A DNA stretch of 29,672 nucleotides from Plantago elongata (lineage: Eukaryota > Streptophyta > Magnoliopsida > Lamiales > Plantaginaceae), in contig JAYMSP010001682.1 of assembly GCA_036897095.1 (NCBI GenBank), positions 1 to 29,672 on the forward strand, written 5' to 3'. Under the pieces are notes generated by a model that was not told the origin of the DNA, did not search any database, and worked only from the letters and a program-made list of their open reading frames with translations. Positions 10,725 through 21,204 of this stretch are shown piece after piece (positions within the stretch are counted from its first letter, which is position 1; each line of letters starts with the position of its first letter). Position numbers and translations under genes: made by a program.

Positions 10725-11399
10725 TTAGTTAGCTTTTACGAATTGAGTTCTCAAATTACAATTATCATATTCTTAAAGTTGGTTTACATTCTAATTGAAT
10801 TTTCATATTTTAAATGTCATATTTACATAATTGATTTACCAAATAAGTTTTTAAGTAAGAGTTATCTGACTGTTAGATTACTAATTATTCAAATAATGTA
10901 GTTAATTAACTTCTAATTAAGTTACCAATTCATTTTCTCCCACTTCTAAAGATGTTACATGTAGATTGAATTCTCAAGTTTCTTGAGAATTAAAAATTAA
11001 CATTATTAGTTTATTTTCTCAAATAGTGAGGTTTATCCTATCAGTAGTGTTTTTGAGTCGTATGTAACATTCGTTCTTATAGTTTCTTTTCTCTTCAAAT
11101 GAATTTTCAAGTCGAAACTATCACATATTCAGAGGTGAGTCTACCTTCAAATTAGTCATGAAGATGGAGGTACCCCTTTCTTGAAGAATCTTTCCTATGT
11201 AGTATAGTCTAATCTTCTAATATGATTCCCAAAGTTTGAGTTTGTTTTCTTTTGAATTGAGTTCTCAAATGGAATTATGAAATATTTAAAAGTACCCTAC
11301 ATATATTGTTGTTTACGTTTCTAACAGAGTTTTCAAGTTCGAATTATCTCAGTCATAGATGATATTTATCATTCGAATTGGGTTTCTAAATGGATTGTC

Positions 11400-13284
11400 A
11401 TGAAACGTATTTGGGCTTACCAATGGCAATGGGGAGATCAAAAAGAGAAGTATTTGGATGGCTTTGAGAACGCATTTGGAGTAAAATTCAAAGCTTTGGT
11501 GGTAAATGCTTTTCTAAGGTGGGGAAGTAGGTTCTAATCAAATCTATCTTGCAAGCTATTCCGACGTATCTTATGGGATATTTCAAAATTCCAGATTATC
11601 TCTTGGTCGAAATCGAATCCTTAATTTCTAAATTCTGGTGGGGTGATGGAAATAAGGACAAGATTCATTGGGTAAATTGGTACTCTTTGTGCGAAAGCAA
11701 GAGAGATGGAAGCATGGGTTTTCAAGATCTTCGGAGCTTTAATATGGCTATGCTTGGCAAGCAAGTTTGGCGAGTTATTCATTTTCCGGATTCTCTTCTT
11801 AGTCGGGTTTTAAAAGATAAGTATTCCCCTCAAACGGATATTCTTATGCTTTGCCTAAGACTAATGCTTCTTACACTTGGAATAGTATGGAATAGTATGT
11901 TTGTGGCTATTCATCTTGTTAAATCTGGAATTCGATGGAGAGTTGGTAATGGCTTGGATATTGATGTTTGGAAGGACAATTGGATACCACGAGATGTTTC
12001 CATGCGAGACCATTCACACCTGACCTGTATGACTTGCAGCCGATTACAGTAGGCAACTTTGTTAACCAGGATACAATCACCTGGAATGAGCCTCTATTAC
12101 GCACTGTGTTCTGGGATAATGATGTGGATTTCATTCTCCAAATTCCACTAATTTATGCTAGTTCACGGGATCAAAGGGTGTGACACTATACACGTTTTGG
12201 AGTCTACTCGGTGAAATCTGCTTATTATCTTGCAAGAGACTTGAAGGCCCGAGATAAAGAAAATAAGCAAGGGAGTTGTAGTGCACAACAAACAGTGAAT
12301 TGGGATTTTATTTGGAGACTTAAACTCCCGAACAAGATTAAAGTGTTCTTGTGGAGAGTTCTTAAGAATGTAATTCCAGTCCTCTTTATCTACAAAGTCG
12401 CAATATTGTGCTTAATTCTCTGTGCCCAGTTTGCAATAGCTGGAGTGAAACTTTGATGCATGTTTTATCTACTTGCCATTACGCTAGACTTTTCTGGGCA
12501 CTTTCCTCATTACCTCACTCTATTATTTATTCAGAAACAGGTGACGCGTGGGATTGGATTATTCATGCTTATAACCCACTCTCGAAGGATGATTTCCAGA
12601 TTTTTGTTTGCTCATTATGGAGTATATGGTCGAATCGAAATAAGGTGGTCCATGAAGGGAAAGGTTATGATCCATTTGATGCACAACAATTTATTCTCGT
12701 GGCTTCATTAACAGATACAATGAGGCTTGCGTTCTTTATAAACATCCTACTATCCCGGTTGGTAGTGCCTCTTGTTGGTCTGCACCTTTACCAGGTACTA
12801 TCAACATCAACTTTGACGCAAGTATTAAGATCAGATTACATTTGGCTGGAGTTGGAGTTATTGCTCAAGACCATAAGGGTGCTACTCTTACAACCAAGCA
12901 AACTGCAGTCCCTCACATTCGCGATCCAGAAGTGGCAGAAGCTTTTGCTGCTAGATATGCTGTGATTCTTGCTCGAGATGAAGGATACACACATGTACAA
13001 TTCGAAGGAGATTGTTTAACGCTCATCAAGGCTCTACAGTCAAACTCTCCTCTGGTTTCAACATCAGGCTCCATTGTTGATGATTTACGTTTGCTTTTAC
13101 ATGTTTTTCTTTCAGTCTCTTTTAATTATGTCCCTAGGAGTTGTAATGTTGCAGCACATGATTTGTCCCAACATGTAACTTGAGGACTTCATGCTGCTTC
13201 TCTGTTTTCGTATCCTGATGTATGACTCTTGGCTTTATGCCTTTTATTGAATGAATTCCGGTTTGATTTCAAAATTTTTTTGAA
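11400..13284 (+). mobile_element. 5'-truncated LINE (non-LTR) relic: end of reverse transcriptase, zinc-knuckle region and RNase H
   Basis: This is the 3' part of a plant L1-type ORF2. In order it shows a YLGLP-type motif (11408-11425), LQAIPTYLM, a KFWWG block and GFQDLRSFN (11549-11780, typical just after plant LINE reverse transcriptase), a VKSAYYLA and KVFLWR region (12210-12360), a C-P-V-C / M-H-V-L / C zinc-binding block (12420-12480) and an RNase H domain (12795-13180). The 3' end has TTTATGCC..ATTGAATGAATTCCGG then an A-rich run, as in plant LINEs. Frameshifts (near 11848, 11890, 12010, 12420 and 12830) and a stop in place of Trp near 12181 inactivate it. Most of ORF2 and all of ORF1 are missing, consistent with 5' truncation on insertion. 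Target duplications were not resolved. Confidence 0.9.
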
Positions 13285-13739
13285 AATATCACATTCTTAG
13301 AGTTTATAGGTTCGCCACTTCAAATTGAGTTTCTAAGTATGAATATCCAATCTATACCGTGGAAAATCGACATATTAGCATAAACAAACTCACTACATAC
13401 ATTTATTTTGTGCATGTATAATTCGATGTTACAAGTATAAAAAACCCCAAATGCATTATTTGTAGATCATTCTAGTCCTAAAAAGGGAACTGTAAAACTT
13501 AAATTGTTCAACTCACAACTCTACTAAACAACTATCTTTATCTATCTACGATTTTAATTTACTACACTCTCTTTACCTTCAATAACAACCTTCACAAATA
13601 AAATAAAATTAAACCCAATCTAATAAGTTTGTAAAAAATTAAACCTATCACTTATTCTTACACACAATAAATCATTAATATATCCTCCATATAATAACCA
13701 TATAAAATTTTAACTCTATTTCAAATATCATTTTATATA

Positions 13740-14581
13740 TAGAGAAAATTACGACATCTCTCCTCAGTAAACCACCTAATGACAAATCGGTCCCAATGAT
13801 TTTAACAATAACATACTAGTCCCTTTTCTGTTTTCAAATTTTGATTCCCAAACACAACCTTATTTTTAATTTATAGTTTCCTTCTCTTTCCTTTCACATT
13901 TTCAAATTATTAAACGTTAAAACTATAATAAATTAAATAAAATTATTTACAAAATGATATTTCAAATATACTCTTCAAAAAATAATAAAAATATTAAAAT
14001 ATACATACTAATATAATGGTAACCTTGTTTTGTGGGGAATGAAGTAAAATATATAAAAAATTTATAAAATAAATCTCAAAAGTATCAACAAATTAATTTT
14101 TAATATGTGTATTACAATTTTCATTTTTTTTTCTTTATAATATATACTTCAAAGCTTCCACTCGAGAAAGCTCCAAATTATGGTATCCGTATATGTTATT
14201 TTCATGGAGCACGTAAATATGGATTTATTTATATATTTTTCATGTTTTTTGGTTTTTTTGGTCATTTCATAATGAACATTTTTATTTAAATATTTATTAT
14301 TTTTTAAGGTTATTTGTAATTTTTGGTGGTAAGTTTGAAAAATAGAAATTAATTTTATTGAGTAAATATAAATTATTTGGATCAAATCTATAATAATTTG
14401 AATATTAATGATAAAAATGTAAATTGTTTATGAGTTTAAATTAAGGGTGTGTTTGGCATCATTTTGATTTTTGGACTGTTTTGTAATTGATTTATGAAAC
14501 TCGTCCTACAATGTTATTGTTATAAACAGAGGGACAAAAATGTAATTAGCGAGTTTATGGGGGGCTAGGTGTAATTCGCCC
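13740..14581. mobile_element. non-autonomous long-TIR element, Mutator-like
   Basis: The ends are inverted repeats of ~140 bp. The left arm (13740-13885) contains AATTAC, AACAATAACAT and CCAAACACAACCTTA. The reverse complement of the right arm (14440-14581) gives AATTAC, AACAATAACAT and CCAAACACACCCTTA in the same order. TTTTATATA stands on both sides (13731-13739 and 14582-14590), as expected for a 9-bp Mutator duplication, but this sequence is simple enough to arise by chance. The ~550-bp core is AT-rich and holds no transposase. Confidence 0.65.
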
Positions 14582-15118
14582 TTTTATATAATACACATTT
14601 AACTCAATTACTATTCATAACACACTTATTCAAGTTATATCCTCATCAAATTGTATATCCTTGACTTAGTTATGGTCAAATTTGAGTGCTTATTTGCATT
14701 TTCGAGTTCGTGGATTTAAATGTAAATATTTTACATCTAATAGGAACAAATCGTTATTTTCTGACTAAGTGGTACTAATGTATAATTTCATATTCTAATA
14801 GGAGATCTAAATGTAATTTATCATATTTATATAAGTTAACATTTTATGTCATTATTTATATGTGTGTATAGGATCGATTTGTTATAGTAACATTCTCTAA
14901 TATATTTTGATTATAATTATAATATTTCTGGCATCGATTTGTTCTATAAATTTTTATTATAATTTTTTTTATTTTATCACAATCTTTCATATTTTATCAC
15001 AATGTCTTCCACTTTATTCATTTTTCTTTTAATATTTGTCCCCCACCTTACAAGAATATATATGACCCCGGGATGGAGGAATAATAGTTTTTATTTATTT
15101 ATATTGTAATGATATATT

Positions 15119-15121
<3 letters not shown>

Positions 15122-15156
<35 letters not shown>
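15122..15156. repeat. (TA)n microsatellite
   Basis: A perfect alternating AT run of 35 bp. It can cruciform and probably varies in length. Confidence 0.95.
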
Positions 15157-15159
<3 letters not shown>

Positions 15160-15556
15160 GAAAGAAATATATCACGACATTCAAGTTGTTAATTGAATTT
15201 AAATACAACAAACTAATTGTTTGTATGCTCGACATTTTTAAGTACTTACATGTATATCCTTGGTGAATTACTTAATTACGGTACAGGTTATATATTCTAA
15301 CGTTTTAAAAGAAATTTCATATATAATATATACATCAATAAATTAAATAAATTTCTTTTATGATATCGCCTAAGATTGTATATTAGGTAATTGAAGTATA
15401 AGAGGTTATATAAATAATCATCACCATGAGTAAATAACTTTATTATAATAATTATTATTAACCATATCATGTGGTTATATAAAATTTATAAGTTCAAAAA
15501 TTTAGTAACTGTAGCATAGTAGTAAACAATATAGCAAATTTTGTGTCAGTGAAACA

Positions 15557-16524
15557 GGGTAAAATATAATTTTTGGTACACTAGAATTGGACGGTGCCAG
15601 TTTAGATACATTAGAACGATTATGTCCAATTTAGGTACATTACAACAATACATGTCCAATTAAAGTACTCTGGACAATTTTCCTACATTGATTTGATTTT
15701 AACCGACGAATTTGACTATTTTTCAAAATTACCAGGACACTTGTCAAACTCTATTAATTCTGAATTTTAATTTTGGAAATAAATTATAAAAGCAATTTAA
15801 ATGTTTCAAAAACAAATATTTAAAAATTAAGAAAGTAACTAAAGTTTATAAAATATTAAAAATAAAATAACATTTATCAATTCTAAATATTCTGAAAGCA
15901 TAATAAATTCAAAAGGGTTTTAAATTTTTCAAAACTTGTAAAAATATTTTTAATAAATAGACAAAATATAAAAATAGATTTTACAATAAAAGATAATGGA
16001 TATTAAAAAATAAAAACCTATTAACCTAAACTATATATCCACACAATTGAGATGATCCTAACCTCAAAATTCAAATATCCATACTTGATTAATGATAAAT
16101 TCGAACTTTCCTACAGAAATTTATACGCGCAATTTATATTTTTCTTCAGATTATTAAATATTTTTACAATTTTTTCAAAACTTAAAACTCTGATGAATTA
16201 TTTTATAATTGTTTAGAATAAAATATATTTATTTTATTTTTTGATATTTTATTTTTATAATTCATAATCACTTTATTTTGTTTTTGAATTATAAAAAATG
16301 ACTTAACAATTTTTTTAGAATTTAAAATCCATAATTAATATGAGCTTCAAACGTGTCCTGATAATTTGAAAAGGAAGAAAATTTCGTCGGTCAAAATCGA
16401 GTCAATGTCGAAAAATTGCCCGCAGTACCTCAATTAGACATGTGTTGTTATAATGTATCTCAATTGGACATGTACCAAAATTGCCACTGCATCATTCTAA
16501 TGTACTAAAAATATTTTTTAACCC
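15557..16524. mobile_element. 968-bp fold-back (whole-length inverted repeat) element, Mutator-like
   Basis: The left end starts GGGTAAAATATAATTTTTGG. The right end, reverse-complemented, starts GGGTTAAAAAATATTTTTAG, and similarity goes on inward for at least ~190 bp (GTACATTAGAA, TGTCCAATT, ACCGACGAA, CAGGACAC). It continues, more weakly, to a centre near 16030-16045, so almost the entire element is two ~480-bp arms. The flanks carry AGTGAAACA (15548-15556) and ATTGAAACG (16525-16533), a 9-bp duplication with two changes, which points to the Mutator superfamily. The ends hold short direct subrepeats (TCCAATTTAGGTAC type). No protein is encoded, so it would need a transposase from elsewhere. 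Confidence 0.8.
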
Positions 16525-16533
16525 ATTGAAACG

Positions 16534-17144
16534 ATATAGTATGGTATGTTTTATAGTGACAATGAAGGTAGTTAAATAAGAATAACACGTTTAACAACAA
16601 TAAGTAGTACTTTCCTTTCGCCCCATATGGTATATTTTGATAAATGAGAATTAGTAGGGATCAAATTTCAAAAAGAACCAGGAAAACGAAATGCTTCAAA
16701 AAACGAACTCAAACAATATTATACAGTAAACACGTTATATCATAGAGTGCAAATGATACATTTTTCACACATAAAATTATACATTTAGTATGATGATATA
16801 CAAGTGTATTATAGTACTAGTTAATGACCCATCAATACTCGACATGGCATGGAGACAAAACACAAAATAAGAAATGAATAAATCGTTATAACATGTTGAA
16901 GTTTATAAATATCTTAAAACTAAAATGCGATATTATGTATGATGTAATCGCTTGAAATCTTAAACGTTACGCGGATTCAGTGATATATGTAAAAATTCAT
17001 AGAATTTTAATCAGTGGTCGGATTGAACTTTAACTTATTAAAAAAATGTAATCGGCAAAGAAAAGATAAAATAACCTCAAATTTATCGAACACTTATCTG
17101 TAGACCACATATGTTGTGTCATGTGTGTTACCATTTGTCACAAA
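16534..17144. other. AT-rich spacer, no gene seen
   Basis: Between the fold-back element and the Helitron relic I find no coding frame with a recognisable motif and no clear repeat. Confidence 0.5.
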
Positions 17145-17800
17145 TTAATCCTCCAATCCCTTCATGTAGGTAACTCTAGATAAACTAATATGCAACTGTT
17201 CGTCCATGAATACACGAGGGAGGTACATGACGGTGTGTGTTGGAGGTTGTCCATGCCTCTTATGTATGGTCATTGCAAAGCAGACGAATATGGGAAATTG
17301 ACTCCTACCGAGACTGATGGGGAACTTTGTGTCATTCGATGGGCTCATCATTGCGCAGGCATAAATTGGATGTTAAAAACATATTCAACATGAAATAAGT
17401 ATATATGGTATACATATACTACATCATATACATGCAATCACATGTTGTCTGTCAGCTAAAGCACCTAACATGCATCACATTTCCTAGATGAGTACCTAAT
17501 GACGTTCATGATGACATACCTACTACCTCCTAGAATAACGGGCAAAATATGCCGGGGTCCCCATCGAAGACAACCACCACTCCACCATATGACTTATCCA
17601 GACGTCCAACCACATCTCTCAAACTCCTATTGTTCGATTCAAAACAATGTTGGTTTGTCATAGGAGCCTTGTCCTATATAATAAGTCTGGTCTACTTAAG
17701 CATACCCGTGACCCCGGGTCATGTATGAGCTTATTGCATGTTGAGTCTTCGTGGATATTCAACGGTATCTCAAATCTCATAATGCGTCGTCCTACTCTTC
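17145..17800 (-). pseudogene. Helitron PIF1-like helicase fragment, decayed
   Basis: This is the remnant of the C-terminal half of a Helitron Rep/helicase, which unwinds DNA for rolling-circle transposition. Read on the minus strand in shifting frames it shows RFEIPLNIHEDSTCN (~17785-17740), an A-P-M-T-N block followed by CFE and SLRD (~17680-17620), a GGVVVVFDGD helicase box (~17585-17555), an N-V-I-x-x-S-S match to the family's NATINSS (~17505-17480), and finally QFPIFVCFAMTIHK and a LSRVTYMKGLE ending (17145-17320). In active copies the last motifs read FAMTINKSQGQ and ALSRVT; here SQG is RHG. The P-loop half, the Rep domain and ~100 residues between the boxes are missing. No Helitron 5'-TC or 3'-CTRR hairpin terminus was identified. 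Confidence 0.85.
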
Positions 17801-18587
17801 GGGAGAAGTAGTGATGTAGTCGGGGTAGGATGCAAATGGAAGTACAATATCTCCAAGTACTTGATATAAAAGTCTTTCACATACCTCTATATGTTGGGGA
17901 TCTCACTTATGAAACCTAATGGTGTATAAAAGTGTGGTAAGCCGTCGTGCTAAAGACTAAAAGTGTATTAAATAGTGCAAGCCCGTTGAAATTTGACGGG
18001 TATGAGAAGGCTGTACAAAGTAAGATTCTAAAATTATGTTTTTGAGAGAATTTTTAAAGAAATTATTAGTTACGTACGTCAATCGAGACCTTATAATTGT
18101 ATACTTTCCCGTTCCGAAGGACTTTATGCATTATTATTAGTGTGCAATTTTATGTGAAAAGTTAAATTAATTATAGAATGCAAAACATGTGGAGTGGTGG
18201 GGGTATCTTTTTTGTGGTAAAATGTGTGTTTTAAATGTAAAATTATTATTTTTTAATTATTTTTTGGTATGTCATGACTTCCTTTTTTGATAACGTATTA
18301 AGTTTTCTGAGACGGATAAAATAAAAAGTGTATAAATTATTTTGGAACAAGTGAAGTACAATAACCAATTCTCATATGGTTCACTTAAGCTTGTAGCATT
18401 AAAAAAAAGTAGTGCCAATTTTAAATGTAACCATTTATTACGAATTTACTTAATCAGTACAAATTTAGTTAACAGGTTTTACAAAATCCCCCACTATAAT
18501 ATGGCACGTCGCACATTTATTTAATGAGTCAAACAATACCAGTAATCTTAAAATTGCAGCACTATAAAAATTGGTTGTGATCTAAGC
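17801..18587. other. spacer between Helitron relic and second fold-back element
   Basis: I see no gene. Weakly helicase-like sequence may extend to ~17890 on the minus strand, but I could not follow it. The rest is AT-rich with no repeat that I recognise. Confidence 0.45.
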
Positions 18588-19422
18588 GGGTAAAATGCAT
18601 TTTAGGTACTCGAGAGCGAAACGTTTTCGATTTTCATACGCTAAAGAGGGCATGTCTAATTTGGATACTATATATCAACCATCCGGTCCAATTCAGGTAC
18701 TTCGAGCAATTTTCACCCATTGTCCGATTAAGTCGACCAATTCGACTGATTTTGACCGTTTATGTGACACGTGTCATCATCTTGTTAATTCTGGGACTTT
18801 AAAAAAACAAATTAAAACTATTTTTAAAAATTACTAAAAAAATTAGTTAAAAAAAATTAAAATTATTAAAAATTACAAAATTTTATTAAAAATTATTGAA
18901 TTTTTAAAAGTTTTTTTTATTAAGAATTATAAAAAATTATTAAAAAACTTCTAAATATTTTTGAACGTTATAAATTGGTGTTAAACTTTAGATGCTACAA
19001 CATACTCAAATTTTAACATGATATGCATGTAAAGGTTTTATAAGTTGATAAAATTTTGACATGATATGCATATAAGCTGATTATATATTCACCATTTTAT
19101 CAATTGACATAATCTTTACATGCATATTATGTCAAAATTTGAGTATGTTATAATATTCAAATTTTAGCACCAATTTAAAACATCCAGAATATTCTTAAAA
19201 TAATTTTATTTCATTTTTTAATAATTTTATAATTTTTAAAATTTATTATATTCTTTATTAATTTTATAATTTTATTTTAATCTTATAAATATTTTTTTTT
19301 ATAATTTTTAGTAATTTTTGAAAATAATTTTAAGTTTTTTAAAAAAGTTCTAGAATTATCGAGATGCTCACACGTGTCACACAATCAATCAAAATTAGTC
19401 GAATTGGTCAATTTCAGGGAGT
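18588..19422. mobile_element. fold-back element related to the one at 15557, right end truncated
   Basis: The left end starts GGGTAAAATGCATTTTAGG, matching the 15557 element's end, and has the same TCCAATT..GGTAC subrepeats. Inverted partners include GTGACACGTGT with TTAATTCTGGGACTTT (left, ~18762-18800) against GTGACACGTGT with ATAATTCTAGAACTTT (right, reverse-complemented, ~19345-19385). Also paired are ATACTCAAATTTTAACATGA (left, ~19000) and the copy with ATACTCAAATTTTGACAT (right, ~19130-19148). The arms meet near 19075. The right arm stops matching at ~19420, inside CCAATTCGAC..GAAATT, so its outer ~120-130 bp are lost and no target duplication is found. Confidence 0.75.
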
Positions 19423-19641
19423 GCTGATCCACCATGCTCAACATCAGCAACTGTGTAAATTTCCTATGAAACTGATGCAGTTTAGATGGCCAATAACTCT
19501 TGAAGAGAAATCTCTTATAATTTCACAGCAAATAACATAATAGGTTCATGTTTCTTCTAATTAACTTCTTAACCGCTCTCTCGCCTTCCCTTTAAAACAA
19601 ACTTGCCATAATTAATAGAGTAAATGTTCCAGTACACTCAC
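19423..19641. other. short spacer beside the SPC22-like exon
   Basis: It is unassigned. On the minus strand a short open stretch near 19445-19410 gives VADVEHGGSALP, which I could not place in a family. Confidence 0.35.
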
Positions 19642-19823
19642 TTGGTCCATAAGAAAAAACTTTGCTTTGTGTAAATCTTGAAATTTGCATGCTCCTTGGA
19701 AGGCATAGTAGCATTCCACAGCAAGATCTGATTTACAGAATTCTTCGGACTCGTACTCAGCAGTTAAAAATACAAACACCTGCTTTGTATTCCATGTAAA
19801 CAAATGACTCCACACTCCTCGAT
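19642..19823 (-). pseudogene. signal peptidase complex subunit 3 (SPC22/SPCS3-like) exon fragment
   Basis: The intact protein is an ER membrane subunit of the signal peptidase complex. Here a single 182-nt exon remains on the minus strand, with an acceptor (TTGTTAG at 19830-19824) and a donor (CAA^GTGAGT at 19641-19636) still in place. Frame 1 reads HLFTWNTKQVFVF and AEYE, close to the family's FTWNTKQ block. A shift just after AEYES moves the match to the next frame (NSVNQILLWNATMPSKEH, which fits the family's NSLNQ..LWD..IP.KEH). A second shift returns to frame 1 for FLMDQ just before the donor. Two shifts and the absence of neighbouring exons make it a pseudogene. Retained splice sites show that it came by DNA-level duplication, not through mRNA. 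Confidence 0.75.
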
Positions 19824-20227
19824 CTAACAATAATAGAAGTAAAAATGGAGTATAAACAACTAAAACTACAAAAAAATAAGCATACCATTCCGATAACAAC
19901 AGTATAAACAAATCAATCAAATTCGAAAAACAAATGCATAAATATAGAATTAGTCCCATTTTTCGTAAAATAACAAATTATCATATAAATATATGAACGT
20001 ATATACACTACACTGCCATAACTTAACGAAGATCAATATTGCCGAATCATTAGTCATACTTTACAAATAATGATGAATCTAAGATGTTTTTATATTGTTA
20101 TAAATATTCGTAGTCATTATTAATTGTTTAATTGCTTAGTATAATTAAATTAACTAACTTTACACAAATAATTTTTAAAAAAAACTTTAAAAAAGAAAGT
20201 CCCTTCTTTAATTTGGTCTGACCAGGA
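19824..20227. other. AT-rich spacer upstream of the SPC22-like exon
   Basis: The minus-strand frame continues hydrophobically from the exon up to 19959, but that part reads as intron sequence before the acceptor. No preceding SPC22 exon (N-terminal membrane segment) was found. Confidence 0.45.
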
Positions 20228-20340
20228 ATGTCACAGCTCCGATATGGACCTGTCAATCTCCGTCCAGATATGAAAGGAGCTGCACAACTCCATACCGAAG
20301 CTGTGCAGCTCCGACCAGATCTGGTTGGAGCGGTGGAGTG
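20228..20340. repeat. GC-rich cluster of short palindromes
   Basis: In AT-rich surroundings, CAGCTCC/GGAGCTG words repeat several times. Two hairpins are visible: GCTGCACA..TGTGCAGC (20279-20286 with 20302-20309, 15-nt loop) and GCTCCGACCAGA/TCTGGTTGGAGC (20308-20331, no loop, one G-T position). They share bases 20308-20309, so the two structures would compete. It may be the end or core of an unidentified transposon. Confidence 0.55.
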
Positions 20341-20610
20341 TTTTCTGTTCGTGTTCTTCGTTCTTTGTGTTTTTTTAGAGTTTCTTCGAAAATTTTTTCG
20401 GATAATATGATTGGTTCGAATAAAAATGTTTAGATGTTTTTTTAGGTAAAATTGTAATTATTTAAAATTATGAGGCTATTTTGTTATTTATAACAGTTAC
20501 GGTGTTATTCGTAATATATAAAAATTGTGTCATGCGTTTAGTAAAATATGTCCTGCATCTGACATTTTTATATTTAAATGGAGGTCATTCTACTTTAACT
20601 TTTCAATGGA

Positions 20611-20684
20611 GTACAAATTTCTCTATAAGTTCAATAATTTTGAATAGGTACAAATTTTTCTGTAAGTTCGAGAAGTTCCGATTG
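20611..20684 (+). repeat. two-copy tandem repeat, 37-bp period
   Basis: GTACAAATTTCTCTATAAGTTC at 20611 recurs as GTACAAATTTTTCTGTAAGTTC at 20648, each followed by a GA/AA-rich and TT(C/T)..GAT(T) tail. The spacing of GTAC words resembles the subrepeats in the fold-back ends, but no full end is present. Confidence 0.55.
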
Positions 20685-20689
20685 GGTCA

Positions 20690-21042
20690 AAAGACAATGC
20701 AAGTTTTAGGTGAATTATGTACCTAGGTTTTCACTCTGCTTTGCCTACTATACATGTCGTAGAGTCCAACAATACTTTAATATTGCTTCATACATACACA
20801 TGTATACAAAATACATATCATTTTGAAATAATACATATAAAAACCTCTAAATATAATGTTTTCTATATATAATTCCACCTCTACGGAAATTTGACTGAAA
20901 TTGTTAGTAGCTTATAAGTTGTTGTTATTTTGATATATTAAGTTAATAAGTCCATCGATAGTAACAATGCGACTTGTAGTTGGACATGTAATTATTAGTT
21001 GACCAATTGTCAGTGGTGGAAAAATAAGTTGCTACGATGATT
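20690..21042. other. AT-rich intergenic stretch, no gene seen
   Basis: I find no coding frame with a recognisable motif and no repeat apart from short AT-rich runs. Confidence 0.45.
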
Positions 21043-21201
21043 GGGGGTTGTTTGTTTGTCAATTATAATCGGTCTATTTGACTTGATGAACAGTGATTTG
21101 GCCTAAAATACACTTTAAATACCTCATTTCAATTTCATTCCAAACACAATTTCACCAAAATTCATTCAAATGTCCATTCAAATTCTATACCAATCAGCTT
21201 C
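21043..21201 (-). mobile_element. older Tourist-like MITE relic related to the 10472 element
   Basis: The right end CAATCAGCTTC gives GAAGCTGATTG on the minus strand, near the 10472 element's GGAGCTGATTG. The left end GGGGTTGTTTG is a weaker match. Inside, minus-strand AAATTGTGTTTGGAATG (21136-21152) matches AAATTGTGTTTGGTATG of the other element. No convincing TTA duplication remains. Confidence 0.5.
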
Positions 21202-21204
21202 ATA

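Larger units (their letters stand above)
10130..13345. repeat. degenerate ~53-bp tandem array, interrupted by a MITE and a LINE
   Basis: A unit roughly TTCAAATTGAGTTYTCAAAT, then TGAAACTATCACATTC and AGTTGAGTTTACC, recurs with decay. Copies are visible starting near 10134, 10187, 10305, 10378, 10425, 10737, 10792, 10838, 11094, 11255, 11320, 11371 and 13319. The best adjacent pair (10134 and 10187) gives a 53-bp period. The array is cut by a 253-bp MITE (10472-10724) and by a LINE (~11400-13284). One unit starts at ~11371-11395 and resumes with TATCACATTC at ~13287, which shows that the LINE landed inside it. The units are too diverged to be a recent satellite. Confidence 0.65.

Noticed and set aside
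13946-14400. Short frames within the long-TIR element (e.g. 14107-14289)
   Set aside because: Phe/Ile/Lys-rich products of AT-rich sequence, no transposase motif.
17190-17393. 67-codon plus-strand frame
   Set aside because: It is the reverse of the Helitron helicase motifs that are clear on the minus strand.
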